From positions 1 through 64,000 of the forward strand of contig NZ_SMBU01000006.1 of the NCBI RefSeq assembly GCF_004342485.1: a stretch of 64,000 nt of DNA. The letters are read 5' to 3'. The DNA is from Roseateles saccharophilus (lineage in GTDB: Bacteria; Pseudomonadota; Gammaproteobacteria; Burkholderiales; Burkholderiaceae_C). The notes under the pieces were generated by a model. It did no database searches. It was not told the DNA's origin and worked only from the letters and a program-made list of their open reading frames with translations. Positions within the stretch are counted from its first letter, which is position 1. Every line of letters starts with the position of its first letter. The position numbers and the translations under genes were made by a program. This document shows, piece after piece, positions 46,030 through 54,708 of the stretch.

Positions 46030-46443
46030 TCACGTTTGGCCGAGCAGCACGCGGCAGCGCTTCTCGTGCTGCTGGATTTCCGCCAGCGTGACCTCGATGT
46101 CGTGGCGCTGCTGCTCCAGCTGCCCGCGGTGCTGGGCCAGGATGGCGAGGAAGGCGCGCAGCTGCGGCGCGGCGCTGGCCTGGCTGTCGTACATGTCGAC
46201 GAGCTGCTTGATCTCCTGCAGCGCCAGGCCCAGGCGCTTGCCGCGCAGCGTCAGCTTCAGCCGCGTGCGGTCGCGCGGCGTGTAGACGCGGTTGCGGCCC
46301 TTGCGGCCGGGCTCCAGCAGGCCCATGTCCTCGTAGAAGCGGATCGCGCGTGGCGTGATGTCGAACTCGGCGGCGAGCTCGGTGATCGTGTAGGTTGGCT
46401 GCGGGGCTTCGGTCGCGACGGTGACAGGGCGGCGGGGCGGCAT
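46030..46443 (-). CDS. liuR: MerR family regulator, LiuR type
   Basis: 137 residues. The MerR helix-turn-helix is YTITELAAEFDITPRAIRFY, then EDMGLLEPGRKGRNRVYTPR, ending in a long dimerisation helix (RGKRLGLALQEIKQLVDMYD and onward). This matches LiuR, the repressor of leucine/isovalerate and other branched-chain amino acid pathways. Its own promoter region holds TGACGTAAACGTCA at 46457-46470, so it probably autoregulates and controls the divergent MBL hydrolase gene. The same half-sites form the perfect palindrome before icmF. No cysteines of a metal sensor are present. The preceding gap to 45899 (131 bp) holds no gene. Confidence 0.88.
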   Translation of the reverse strand: MPPRRPVTVATEAPQPTYTITELAAEFDITPRAIRFYEDMGLLEPGRKGRNRVYTPRDRTRLKLTLRGKRLGLALQEIKQLVDMYDSQASAAPQLRAFLAILAQHRGQLEQQRHDIEVTLAEIQQHEKRCRVLLGQT

Positions 46444-46455
46444 GGCTAAACTGAG

Positions 46456-46471
46456 TTGACGTAAACGTCAG
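46456..46471. promoter_or_regulatory. LiuR-type operator between liuR and the MBL gene
   Basis: TTGACGTAAACGTCAG, with TGACGT and ACGTCA arms separated by AA. It lies 13-28 bp from the start codons of both divergent genes, so a bound protein would cover both promoters. It differs from the perfect palindrome at 31134-31155 only in the two centre bases and the outer flanks. Confidence 0.8.
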
Positions 46472-46483
46472 TCTAAGGCGGCT

Positions 46484-47542
46484 ATGGCCAACCCACGCGA
46501 ATCCGAACTCCACTATCCCCTGGGCGAAACCCTGCCCCAGCCCGGCGAGGCCCTGGATCTCGCGCCCGGGCTGCGCTGGGTGCGCATGGGCCTGCCCTTT
46601 GCGCTGGACCACATCAACCTGTGGCTGCTGCGCGACCGCATCGATGGCCGCGAGGGCTGGACCATCGTCGACTGCGGCATCGCCAGCGACGACACGCGCG
46701 CCAACTGGGAGAAAGTCTTCGCCGAGCGCCTGGACGGCCTGCCCGTGCTGCGCGTGATGGCGACGCATTTCCACCCCGACCACCTCGGGCTGGGCCACTG
46801 GCTGACGGAGAAGTGGAACTGCCGGCTGTGGATGAGCGCGACCGATTTCAACCTCGCGCGCCTGGCCAGCAGCTCGACGGTGGGCATGGGTGGCGCATCG
46901 GCGGCGGCCTTCTTCGGCAGCCACGGGCTGACCGACCCCGAGTCGCTGGACAAGATCCGCGCCCGCGCCGACTACTACCCCAAGATGGTGCCCGCCGTGC
47001 CGGCCAGCTACCGCCGCCTGATGGACGGCACGACGGTCGACATCGGCGGGCGCAGCTGGCGCTGCATCGCCGGCTACGGCCACGCGCCCGAGCACATCAG
47101 CCTGTTCTGTGAGGAGGCGAAGCTGCTGATCTCCGGCGACATGGTGCTGCCGCGCATCTCGACCAATGTCTCGGTCGTGGACGTCGAGCCCGAGGCCGAC
47201 CCGCTGACGCTGTATCTGGACTCGCTTGCGCGCTACCTGGAGCTGCCGGCCGACACGCTGGTGCTGCCGTCCCACGGCAAGCCCTTCACCGGCCTGCATG
47301 CGCGTGTCGACCAGCTGCGCGAACACCACGACGAGCGCCTGGCCGAGGTCGTGGCCGCCTGCGCCGCCCAGCCCACGCATGCGGCCGGCCTGCTCAACGT
47401 GCTGTTCAAGCGCAAGCTCGACCTGCACCAGACCACGTTCGCGATGGGCGAGGCGATCGCCCACCTGAACGCGCTGTGGCTGAAGGGCGAGCTCAGGCGT
47501 GAACTGGGCGCCGACGGCGTCTACCGCTTCTCGCTAGCCTGA
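46484..47542 (+). CDS. MBL-fold metallohydrolase
   Basis: 352 residues. The metallo-beta-lactamase motif is THFHPDHLGLGHW (HxHxDH), and further ligands are His in GYGHAPEHIS, Asp in LISGDMVLPRIS, and His in VLPSHGKPFTGLH. The C-terminal part, about 250-350, is a helical extension typical of hydrolases that act on thioesters or glutathione-type substrates. Its location next to liuR and its shared operator suggest a role in acyl-CoA or branched-chain amino acid metabolism. The exact thioester is unknown. A hairpin lies 10 bp after its stop. Confidence 0.9.
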   Translation: MANPRESELHYPLGETLPQPGEALDLAPGLRWVRMGLPFALDHINLWLLRDRIDGREGWTIVDCGIASDDTRANWEKVFAERLDGLPVLRVMATHFHPDHLGLGHWLTEKWNCRLWMSATDFNLARLASSSTVGMGGASAAAFFGSHGLTDPESLDKIRARADYYPKMVPAVPASYRRLMDGTTVDIGGRSWRCIAGYGHAPEHISLFCEEAKLLISGDMVLPRISTNVSVVDVEPEADPLTLYLDSLARYLELPADTLVLPSHGKPFTGLHARVDQLREHHDERLAEVVAACAAQPTHAAGLLNVLFKRKLDLHQTTFAMGEAIAHLNALWLKGELRRELGADGVYRFSLA

Positions 47543-47552
47543 ACAGCGGGGT

Positions 47553-47581
47553 CAAGCCCGAACGCATCGCGGTCGGGCTTG
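47553..47581 (+). terminator. Hairpin after the MBL gene
   Basis: CAAGCCCGA (47553-47561) pairs with TCGGGCTTG (47573-47581) over an 11-nt loop, 10 bp after the stop codon. No T-run follows, so it may be a weak terminator or an mRNA end-protecting hairpin. Confidence 0.5.
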
Positions 47582-47878
47582 GGGGGTGCGCCAGGTACGG
47601 GCCGACAGGCACGCCGCAGGGTAGTGCGGGTTGGGTCGCGGCGCGACACAACGACCCGGCGAACACCAAAGTGAAACGCCGCCGTGGATGCTCCAGCGGC
47701 GGCGTTCCGGCCTTGCGGTGGTACCCCTCACTCCCTGTGTGCGCCGGGTCAAGCCGGCTCGGGTACCTGTGGTGACAGCGTCGGGCGCAGTGTTGCTGAA
47801 CGTGAATGCACCGGCGTGACGCCCCTGCGGGAATATTCACAAGCAATCCATTGCAGCGGTCCCGGCTGAGCGGCCGAC
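47582..47878. other. 336-bp convergent gap with several hairpins, no gene seen (47543-47878)
   Basis: The gap between the MBL gene and the ygjP-type gene runs from 47543 to 47878. Besides the hairpin above and the terminator below, it holds GGGTCG / CGACCC (about 47634-47656), and GGTACCC at 47720-47726 pairing with GGGTACC at 47761-47767, enclosing CCGG / CCGG. I see no open reading frame with a ribosome site and no tRNA, tmRNA or SRP RNA motifs. An unannotated structured RNA is possible. Confidence 0.45.
47675..47706 (-). terminator. Minus-strand terminator for the ygjP-type operon
   Basis: AACGCCGCCG at 47675-47684 pairs with CGGCGGCGTT at 47697-47706, a ten-bp GC-rich stem over a 12-nt loop. 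Read on the minus strand the stem is followed by TTTCACTTT, so it should end the long minus-strand operon that begins at corC. It lies about 170 nt past the last stop. Confidence 0.6.
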
Positions 47879-48688
47879 TCACTGCACGACGATGGATTCC
47901 TCGCGCAGGGCCTCGCGTGAACGCTCGAAGTCGGGCAGCACGGAGCGCACCGTGTCCCAGAAGGCCGGGCTGTGGTTCATCTCGCGCAGATGGGCCAGTT
48001 CATGCGCCACCACGTAGTCGATGATGGCCGGCGCGAAGTGGATCAGGCGCCAGTTCAGCCGGATGCTGCCGTCGGCGCTGGCGCTGCCCCAGCGCGTCTG
48101 GGCCGAGGACAGGCGCAGCGACTTCATCGCCACGCCGAGCCGGTCGGCGAAATGCTGGCAGCGCGGCAGGAAATCCTCCCTGGCGCGGGCCTTCAGCCAG
48201 GCCTGGGCGAGGTCGCGCACCTGCTCGGCCGCGGCGCCGCTGGGCAGCGGCAGCCGCAGTTCGCGCGAGCTCGTGTCCCAGGTCACCTCGCGCACGAAGG
48301 GCGCGACGACCAGGGTCAGCGCCTCGCCGAGAAAGGGCAGTTGGCCGCCGTCCAGCCAGTCGATGCGTGCGGCCTGCATGCGCTGCTGGCGCTCGCGCTG
48401 CTCGACAAGCTTGCGCAATATCCATTCGCCCTTGTGGTGCAGAGCCCGCTCGATCTCGTTGATGGGCACCCAGCGCGGCGCGCTGACGCGCAGGCCCTGC
48501 GGCCCGACGACGAAGCCGATGGAGCGCCGGCGCGCGCGCTTGAGCTCGTAGCCGATGCGGTGCTGGCCCAGCCACAGCTCGCGCAGCGCCCGCGCCGCGC
48601 CGGGGTCGGCAGGCGTGATCTCGGGCGCCACGTCGAACAGCGACAGCTGGCTGTCCTGCAGGAGTGGGGCCGGGCGCTTGGCGGGCAT
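47879..48688 (-). CDS. YgjP-type zinc metallopeptidase
   Basis: 269 residues. The last third carries the catalytic zinc site, VVAHELAHLREMNHSPAFW (HExxH plus a downstream His), the YgjP/WssP motif. N-terminal parts include a GYELKRARRRSIGFVV stretch and VSAPRWVPINEIERALHHKG, and the central FADRLGVAMKSLRLSSAQTR followed by WGSASADGSIRLNWRLIHF. This is a full-length member. The natural substrate is unknown. It is the last gene of the minus-strand corC...plsC operon; start 11 bp downstream of the plsC stop. Confidence 0.88.
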   Translation of the reverse strand: MPAKRPAPLLQDSQLSLFDVAPEITPADPGAARALRELWLGQHRIGYELKRARRRSIGFVVGPQGLRVSAPRWVPINEIERALHHKGEWILRKLVEQRERQQRMQAARIDWLDGGQLPFLGEALTLVVAPFVREVTWDTSSRELRLPLPSGAAAEQVRDLAQAWLKARAREDFLPRCQHFADRLGVAMKSLRLSSAQTRWGSASADGSIRLNWRLIHFAPAIIDYVVAHELAHLREMNHSPAFWDTVRSVLPDFERSREALREESIVVQ

Positions 48689-48699
48689 GGAACTCGGCG

Positions 48700-49494
48700 T
48701 CAGTTCGGGGCGGTGTTGCCGGCGACGCTGGCGGGCGCAGAGGAGACGTAGGCCTCGGGGTCGAGGCGGTGCATTTCCGATTCGATCCAGTCCTTGACCT
48801 CCTGCATCAGCTCGGTCGGGTGGCGGCCCTCGGGGCGGATCTGACGGCCGATGGAGATGTCGACGACGCCGGGCTTCAGCAGGAAGCTCTTGCGTGGCCA
48901 GCAGCGGGCCGCGGTGGCGGCGATGGGCACGACGGGCAGGCCGGCCTCGATGGCCAGGCGGGTGCCGCCGCTCTTGTAGTCGCCCGCCTGGCCGCGCGGG
49001 ATGCGCGTGCCCTCGGGGAACATGATGACCCAGTTGCCCTGGCCGCCCAGGCGCTTGCCCTGGGTCAGCACCTTGTTCCAGGCCTCGGTGCGGCGGCCGC
49101 GGTCGATGTGGATCATGTCCATGCGCGCCATCGCCCAGCCGAAGAAGGGCACATAGAGCAGCTCGCGCTTGAACACATAGGCCAGCGGGTGGCTCAGCAG
49201 CGCCGGGTAGGCGAAGGTCTCCCAGGTGCTCTGGTGCTTGGACAGCAGCACGACGCCGGCGCGGCGGTCCGAGGCGGTCGGCAGGTTCTCCATGCCCTGG
49301 ATGCGCCAGCGCACGCCGCAGATGTAGCGGGCGCTCCAGATCGCGACCTTGAGCCAGCCGGCGCAGGCCCAGTAGACCGGGTCGCCGCGGCGGAAGATGG
49401 ACAGCAGCAGCACGCCGAGCGCCCAGGGAATGACCGTCACGATCAGCACGATGACGAAGATCAGCGAGCGGATGGCGCTCAGCAAGGTGGACAT
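48700..49494 (-). CDS. plsC: 1-acyl-sn-glycerol-3-phosphate acyltransferase
   Basis: 264 residues. A membrane helix (about 10-33, FVIVLIVTVIPWALGVLLLS) precedes the acyltransferase motifs: SKHQSTWE (HX4E instead of HX4D), RMDMIHIDRGRRTEAW, and IMFPEGTRIPRGQ. It acylates lysophosphatidate to phosphatidate in membrane lipid synthesis. Glu in place of Asp in the catalytic dyad is tolerated in related proteins of this order. Its ATG overlaps the gmhB stop by one base (TGATG), so the two are translationally coupled. Confidence 0.93.
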   Translation of the reverse strand: MSTLLSAIRSLIFVIVLIVTVIPWALGVLLLSIFRRGDPVYWACAGWLKVAIWSARYICGVRWRIQGMENLPTASDRRAGVVLLSKHQSTWETFAYPALLSHPLAYVFKRELLYVPFFGWAMARMDMIHIDRGRRTEAWNKVLTQGKRLGGQGNWVIMFPEGTRIPRGQAGDYKSGGTRLAIEAGLPVVPIAATAARCWPRKSFLLKPGVVDISIGRQIRPEGRHPTELMQEVKDWIESEMHRLDPEAYVSSAPASVAGNTAPN

Positions 49495-50144
49495 CAGTTC
49501 AGGTCTCCGGCCTGGGTATCGGGAGTCAAGGCTTCGCCGCGCTGCTCGGCAATGCGGCGGCGTTCTTCCTGGATCAGGGTTTCGGCAAAGCTCATCAGGT
49601 CGTCGTGCACGCGGGCGCCGGGCACCTGCACCAGCAGCCTGGCCAGTTCCTCGGCGCTGAGGCTGCCGAAGGGGCCGGTCAGCACGAGATGGGGCACGCA
49701 GCCGGCGTTCTGGGCCGTCAGCAGGTCGGTCAGCGACGCGCCGACCATGTGCACCGCGGCCAGTTCGACGTCGAAGCGCTCGCCGATCTGCTTGATGAGG
49801 CCGGGCAGGGGCTTGCGGCAGTCGCAGCCTTCCTCGGGCGTGTGCGGGCAGAAGAAGGCCGCGTCCAGGCGCCCGCCCTTCTCGGCCAGCAGCTGGTTCA
49901 GTCGCAGGTGCACCGCGTTCAGCGAGGCCATGTCGAGCAGGCCGCGGCCGATGCCGGCCTGGTTGGTGGCCAGCACGGTGTGCCAGCCGGCGTGGTTGAG
50001 CCGCGCGACGGCCTCCATTGCGTGGGGCAGCGGGTCGAGTTCCTCGGGCGCCTTGACGTGGTCGTCGCGGTAGCGGTTGAGCGTGCCGTCGCGCCCGAGG
50101 ATGACGAGCTTCATGCCATGAGCGTGTTCGGCGGCGCGCGGCAT
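49494..50144 (-). CDS. gmhB: GmhB-type HAD phosphatase with altered nucleophile
   Basis: 216 residues (206 from the internal ATG at 50114). It matches D-glycero-D-manno-heptose-1,7-bisphosphate 7-phosphatase: VLATNQAGIGRGLLDMASLN, the zinc loop CPHTPEEGCDCRKP, and MVGASLTDLLTAQNAG. Motif I of HAD phosphatases is normally DRDGT, where the first Asp is the nucleophile. Here it reads LGRDGTLN, so the nucleophile is Gly. The DNA reads GGG CGC GAC. It may be catalytically impaired, or may use another residue. It lies in the lnt-glyQS-plsC operon, next to glyS. The start at 50144 was chosen for closeness to the glyS stop (3 bp); it has no strong ribosome site. Confidence 0.85.
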   Translation of the reverse strand: MPRAAEHAHGMKLVILGRDGTLNRYRDDHVKAPEELDPLPHAMEAVARLNHAGWHTVLATNQAGIGRGLLDMASLNAVHLRLNQLLAEKGGRLDAAFFCPHTPEEGCDCRKPLPGLIKQIGERFDVELAAVHMVGASLTDLLTAQNAGCVPHLVLTGPFGSLSAEELARLLVQVPGARVHDDLMSFAETLIQEERRRIAEQRGEALTPDTQAGDLN

Positions 50145-50147
50145 GGC

Positions 50148-52295
50148 TCAGGCGGCGAGGCGCGACAGGTCGGCCACGCGGTTCATGGCGGCGTGCAGGC
50201 GGCCCAGCAGCGCGAGGCGGTTGGCGCGCAGGGCCGGGTCTTCGGCATTGACCATCACGTCGTCGAAGAAGGCATCGACCGGGCCTTTCAGCGCGGCCAG
50301 GGCCTTGAGCGAACCGGTGTAGTCATGCTGCTCGAACAGGCGGTCGGCGGCGGGCTGCACCTCGGCGATCGCCGCGGCGAGGGACTGCTCGGCGGCTTCC
50401 TTCAGCAGATCCTGGCTGATGGCCGTCGGCAGCTCGCCCTCGACCTTCTTCAGGATGTTGCCGACGCGCTTGTTCGCGGCGGCCAGCGACGCGGCCTCGG
50501 GCAGGGCTGCGAAGGCGCGCACGGCCTCCAGGCGCTTGGGCACGTCGCCCAGGCGCGTGGGCTGAAGCGCCAGCACCGCGTCGACCTCCTGGGCGCTGTA
50601 GCCCTGGTCGCGCAGGTTCACGGCCAGGCGGTCGGCGAAGAAGCCCAGCAGCGCCTGGCGCGTGTCCTGCGGGTGGGCGATCAGCTCGCCGAAGGCCGGC
50701 AGGGCCGCGTCGATCAACGCGGGCAGATCCAGCGGCAGGTTCTTCTCGACCAGGATGCGGATCACGCCCAGCGCGTGGCGGCGCAGCGCGAACGGGTCCT
50801 TGTCGCCGGTGGGCAGCTGGCCGATGCCGAACAGGCCCACCAGGGTCTCCAGCTTGTCGGCCAGCGCGACGACGGTGCCGGTGTGGTTGCGCGGCAGCGC
50901 ATCGCCGGCGAAGCGCGGCTTGTAGTGGTCCTCGATGGCGATGGCGACGCCGTCGCGCAGGCCCTCGTGGCGGGCGTAGTAGCCGCCCATGATGCCCTGC
51001 AACTCGGGGAACTCGCCGACCATGTCGGTCAGCAGGTCGCACTTGGCCAGCAGCGCGGCCTGCCGGACCTTGCTGTCCAGCACCTTGAACTCGTCGTCGG
51101 CCTCCACCGTGTAGGGCAGGGTCGCCATGCTGAGCTGGTTGACGATGACGTGCGCGATGGCCTGCACGCGCTCGGTGCGCTCGCCCTGCGAGCCCAGCTT
51201 GCCGTGGTAGACGACCTTGGCCAGGCCGGACAGGCGGTCTTCCAGCTTCTTCTTGCGGTCCTGGTCGAAGAAGAACTTGGCGTCGGCCAGGCGCGGGCGC
51301 ACGACGCGCTCGTTGCCGCCGGTCACGGCGCTGGCATCGGCCGGCGCGATATTGCTGACGACCAGGAAATGGCGCGTCAGTTTGCCGGCGGCGTCCAGCA
51401 GCGGGAAGTACTTCTGGTTGGCCTTCATCGTCAGGATGAGGCACTCCTGAGGCACGGCCAGGAACTCGGCCTCGAAGGCGCAGGTCAGCACGTTGGGGCG
51501 CTCGACCAGGGCCGTGACCTCGTCCAGCAGGGCCTCGTCGTCAATCGGCGTCAGGCCCAGCGCGTCGGCATTGCGCTTGAGCTGGCGTGCGATCTCGGCG
51601 CGGCGCTCGGCAAAACTGGCGATGACGGCGCCTTGCTCGCGCAGCTGCGTTGCATAGCTGTCGGCGGACTCGATGCTGATCGTGGCCTGCGTGGCCTCGA
51701 AGCGGTGGCCCTGCGTCGTGCGGCCGGACGCCAGGCCCAGGGCCTGGAGAGCAACGACCTCAGTGCCGTGCAGCGCGACCAGGCCATGTGCCGGGCGCAC
51801 GAACTTCACGTCAGTCCAGCCGTCGGCCAACTGGTAGCTCATGACCTTGGGGATGGGCAGCCTGGCCAGCGTCTCGTCCAGCGCCTTCTGCAGGCCCTGG
51901 GCCAACGTCGCGCCGGGCTGAACGCTGTCCCAGAACAGGGCTTCGGCCTTGCCGTCGGGCTGGCGCTTCAGTTGCGGCACGACCTCGGGGCCGGCGCCGA
52001 GCGACGCGAGCTTCTTCAACAGCGCGGGCGTGGGCTGGCCGTCGGCGGTCAGGGCCACGGCGACGGGCATCAGCTTCTGCTGCACGGCCTTGTCGGCGGC
52101 CTTGGCCGCGACGCCGGCGACATGCACGCCGAGGCGGCGCGGCGAGGCGAAGGACTGTGCAACGCAGGCATCGCCGGCAAGGCCTTCGAGGCGCAACACG
52201 GCGACCAGAACGCGGGCGAAGTCCTCGCCCAGCTTCTTCAGCGCCTTCGGGGGCAGCTCTTCGACAAACAGTTCAACGAGCAGATTCGTTGTCAT
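50148..52295 (-). CDS. glyS: Glycine-tRNA ligase beta subunit
   Basis: 715 residues, close to the family length of about 690-720. Start LLVELFVEELPPKALKKLGE; conserved stretches include LVALHGTEVVALQA, CLILTMKANQKYFPLLD, the GNERVVRPRLADAKFFFDQD block, and DPFALRRHALGVIRILVE. It forms the alpha2-beta2 synthetase with GlyQ and contains the tRNA anticodon-binding part. The ATG overlaps the glyQ stop (TGATG). It lies between glyQ and gmhB. Confidence 0.97.
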   Translation of the reverse strand: MTTNLLVELFVEELPPKALKKLGEDFARVLVAVLRLEGLAGDACVAQSFASPRRLGVHVAGVAAKAADKAVQQKLMPVAVALTADGQPTPALLKKLASLGAGPEVVPQLKRQPDGKAEALFWDSVQPGATLAQGLQKALDETLARLPIPKVMSYQLADGWTDVKFVRPAHGLVALHGTEVVALQALGLASGRTTQGHRFEATQATISIESADSYATQLREQGAVIASFAERRAEIARQLKRNADALGLTPIDDEALLDEVTALVERPNVLTCAFEAEFLAVPQECLILTMKANQKYFPLLDAAGKLTRHFLVVSNIAPADASAVTGGNERVVRPRLADAKFFFDQDRKKKLEDRLSGLAKVVYHGKLGSQGERTERVQAIAHVIVNQLSMATLPYTVEADDEFKVLDSKVRQAALLAKCDLLTDMVGEFPELQGIMGGYYARHEGLRDGVAIAIEDHYKPRFAGDALPRNHTGTVVALADKLETLVGLFGIGQLPTGDKDPFALRRHALGVIRILVEKNLPLDLPALIDAALPAFGELIAHPQDTRQALLGFFADRLAVNLRDQGYSAQEVDAVLALQPTRLGDVPKRLEAVRAFAALPEAASLAAANKRVGNILKKVEGELPTAISQDLLKEAAEQSLAAAIAEVQPAADRLFEQHDYTGSLKALAALKGPVDAFFDDVMVNAEDPALRANRLALLGRLHAAMNRVADLSRLAA

Positions 52296-53227
52296 CACGC
52301 GGCCGCCTTCTTGCTGTGCTTCAGTTCGATCTGCGCGATCACGTCGTCCGCCCAGGCCTTGGGCGCCATCGGGAAGCCCAGGCGCGCGCGGCTGTCGAGA
52401 TAGCTCTGCGCGACGGCGCGCGCCAGGTTGCGGATGCGGCCGATGTAGGCGGCGCGCTCGGTCACGCTGATCGCGCCGCGGGCGTCCAGCAGGTTGAAGC
52501 TGTGGCCGGCCTTCAGCAGCTGCTCGTAGGCGGGCAGGGCGAGCTGCTGTTCCATTAGGTGCTTGCTCTGCTTTTCATGTGCGGCGAAGGCGCCGAGCAG
52601 GAAGTCCACGTCGCTGTGCTCGAAGTTGTAGGTCGACTGCTCGACCTCGTTCTGGTGGAACACGTCGCCATAGCTCAGACCGTCGGTGTAGACGAGGTCG
52701 TAGACCGATTCCTTGCCCTGCAGATACATGGCCAGGCGCTCCAGGCCGTAGGTGATCTCGCCGGTGATGGGCTTGCAGTCGATGCCGCCAACCTGCTGGA
52801 AGTAGGTGAACTGGGTCACCTCCATGCCGTTCAGCCACACCTCCCAGCCCAGGCCCCAGCAGCCGAGGGTGGGGTTCTCCCAGTCGTCCTCGACGAAGCG
52901 CACGTCGTTCTTCTTCAGGTCGAAGCCCAGGGCCTCCAGCGAGCCGAGATAGAGCTCGAGGATGTTGGCCGGCGCGGGCTTGAGCACCACCTGGTATTGG
53001 TAGTAGTGCTGAAGGCGGTTGGGGTTCTCGCCGTAGCGGCCGTCCTTGGGGCGGCGGCTGGGCTGCACATAGGCGGCCTTCCAGGGCTCGGGGCCGAGGG
53101 CGCGCAGGAAGGTGGCCGTGTGGCTGGTGCCGGCGCCGACCTCCATGTCATAGGGCTGGAGCAGGGCGCAGCCCTGTTTGGACCAATAGTCCTGAAGCGT
53201 CAGGATGATTTGCTGGAAGGTCAGCAT
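52295..53227 (-). CDS. glyQ: Glycine-tRNA ligase alpha subunit
   Basis: 310 residues. The sequence [60 protein letters not shown], and [20 protein letters not shown] is diagnostic for GlyQ, the catalytic subunit of the bacterial alpha2-beta2 enzyme. It is the first synthetase gene; glyS overlaps its stop codon. It begins 29 bp after the stop of lnt, so it is likely read from the same transcript. Confidence 0.98.
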   Translation of the reverse strand: MLTFQQIILTLQDYWSKQGCALLQPYDMEVGAGTSHTATFLRALGPEPWKAAYVQPSRRPKDGRYGENPNRLQHYYQYQVVLKPAPANILELYLGSLEALGFDLKKNDVRFVEDDWENPTLGCWGLGWEVWLNGMEVTQFTYFQQVGGIDCKPITGEITYGLERLAMYLQGKESVYDLVYTDGLSYGDVFHQNEVEQSTYNFEHSDVDFLLGAFAAHEKQSKHLMEQQLALPAYEQLLKAGHSFNLLDARGAISVTERAAYIGRIRNLARAVAQSYLDSRARLGFPMAPKAWADDVIAQIELKHSKKAAA

Positions 53228-53256
53228 GGGGGAGCAGGCAAAAGGGGTGGCCGATT

Positions 53257-54708
53257 CTATGAGGCGGCCCTGCGCAGCCCCAGCAGCGCCAGCAGCGCGA
53301 GGCCCCACAGCGGCCACAGGCCCAGCGCAGCCAGCCAGCGGGCGTAGGGCGTGGTGCCCGTGCGGCCTTCGACTTCGGCCTCCAGCACGCCGCGCACCAG
53401 CGGTGGCAGGCGTGCCGTGACGAGGCCGCGGTGGTCGACGACGGCGGTCGCGCCGGTGTTGGTCGAGCGCACGACGGGGCGCTGGAATTCGCGGGCCCGC
53501 ATCTGCGAGAACTGCAGGTGCTGGTCCTGGATCATCACGGTGCCGAACCAGGCCAGGTTGCTGACGTTGACGAACATCGTCGCCGCCAGCGGCCCCGAGT
53601 CAGAAACAGAGCTCTGCACCACGTCCTCGCCGAACAGGTCCTCGTAGCAGATCAGCGGCCGCAGGCGCTGGCCAGCCACGGCCCAGGGGCGCTGGTGGTC
53701 GCCGCGGGCCTGGTCGTCCAGCGGGATGTTCATCGCATGCACGAACCAGCCAAAGCCCGGCGGGATGAATTCGCCGAAGGGCAGCAGGTGGTGCTTGCCG
53801 TAGTGGTAGTCACTGCCGAGTGCGACCACGGAGTTGATGAAGCCGTCGTGCTCGTTGCCGAGGAAGGTGCCGAGCAGGGCTGGGCGTTCGGGGCGGGACA
53901 GGCGCTCCAGCGTCGCCCGGTCCAGCTCGGCCAGCGGCAGCGGTACGACGGATTCGGGCGTGATGACGACCCGACCGCGGGCGGATTCGATGAGTCCGGC
54001 CAGGGTCTCCAGGTTGGCGGAGAAGCGCTCGGGGTCGAACTTCTGGTCCTGCGGGATGCTGGGCTGCACCAGGGACACGGCCAGCCTGCCGGTGGAGGTC
54101 GTGAATTCCTGCGGCAGCAGCAGGCCGGCGAGCGGAATCAGCAGTGCGGGCACGGCCCAGGCCAGTGTGCCGCGCCTGAGCCAGACCAGGCCTGCGGCGG
54201 CCAGCGCGGCCAGCGCGCAGATGCCGTAGACGCCCACCCAGGGCGCCCAGCCGGCCAGCGGGCCGACGCTGTGGGCGTAGCCGGAGGCGATCCACGGGAA
54301 GCCGCTGAACCATGTCGCCCGCGCCAGCTCGGCCAGCAGCCAGGCCGGCACGAAGGCCAGTACGCGCCGGCGCCCGGGCGCGATCCAGCGGGCGGCGAGG
54401 CCCAGGGCGAGCGCGTAGTAGCCGCTCAGGAAGGCGGCCAGCAGGCCGACCGCGAGCGCGGCGGCGACCCAGGGGATGCCGCCGAACTGATGCATGCTGA
54501 TGTGCAGCCACCACAGGCCCGAGGCCAGCCAGCCGAAGCCGAACAGCGCGCCGGCCAGCGCCGCGCGCCGCGGCGTGGCCGCCTCGGCGACGGCGAACAG
54601 CAGCGCCAGCGCGGCGATCTGCAGCCACCAAGCCCCGGTGGGGGCGAAGGCGGCCGTGTGCAGCAGGCCCGCGACCAGCGCGAGGGCCGCGGCTTTCGCG
54701 CCGCTCAC
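53257..54708 (-). CDS. lnt: Apolipoprotein N-acyltransferase
   Basis: 483 residues. About six N-terminal membrane helices are followed by the periplasmic nitrilase-type domain. The catalytic triad is visible: Glu in [11 protein letters not shown], Lys in [15 protein letters not shown], and Cys in [10 protein letters not shown]. One C-terminal helix ends the protein. It adds the third acyl chain to lipoproteins at the inner membrane. The GTG start overlaps the stop of corC by 4 nt (GTGA). The corC-lnt pair is widely conserved, here extended by glyQS. Confidence 0.95.
   Translation of the reverse strand: MSGAKAAALALVAGLLHTAAFAPTGAWWLQIAALALLFAVAEAATPRRAALAGALFGFGWLASGLWWLHISMHQFGGIPWVAAALAVGLLAAFLSGYYALALGLAARWIAPGRRRVLAFVPAWLLAELARATWFSGFPWIASGYAHSVGPLAGWAPWVGVYGICALAALAAAGLVWLRRGTLAWAVPALLIPLAGLLLPQEFTTSTGRLAVSLVQPSIPQDQKFDPERFSANLETLAGLIESARGRVVITPESVVPLPLAELDRATLERLSRPERPALLGTFLGNEHDGFINSVVALGSDYHYGKHHLLPFGEFIPPGFGWFVHAMNIPLDDQARGDHQRPWAVAGQRLRPLICYEDLFGEDVVQSSVSDSGPLAATMFVNVSNLAWFGTVMIQDQHLQFSQMRAREFQRPVVRSTNTGATAVVDHRGLVTARLPPLVRGVLEAEVEGRTGTTPYARWLAALGLWPLWGLALLALLGLRRAAS

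Noticed and set aside
47582-47878. Possible 6S RNA, tmRNA or RNase P RNA
   Set aside because: No tRNA-like end, no conserved 6S or RNase P motifs. Kept only as an unidentified structured gap.
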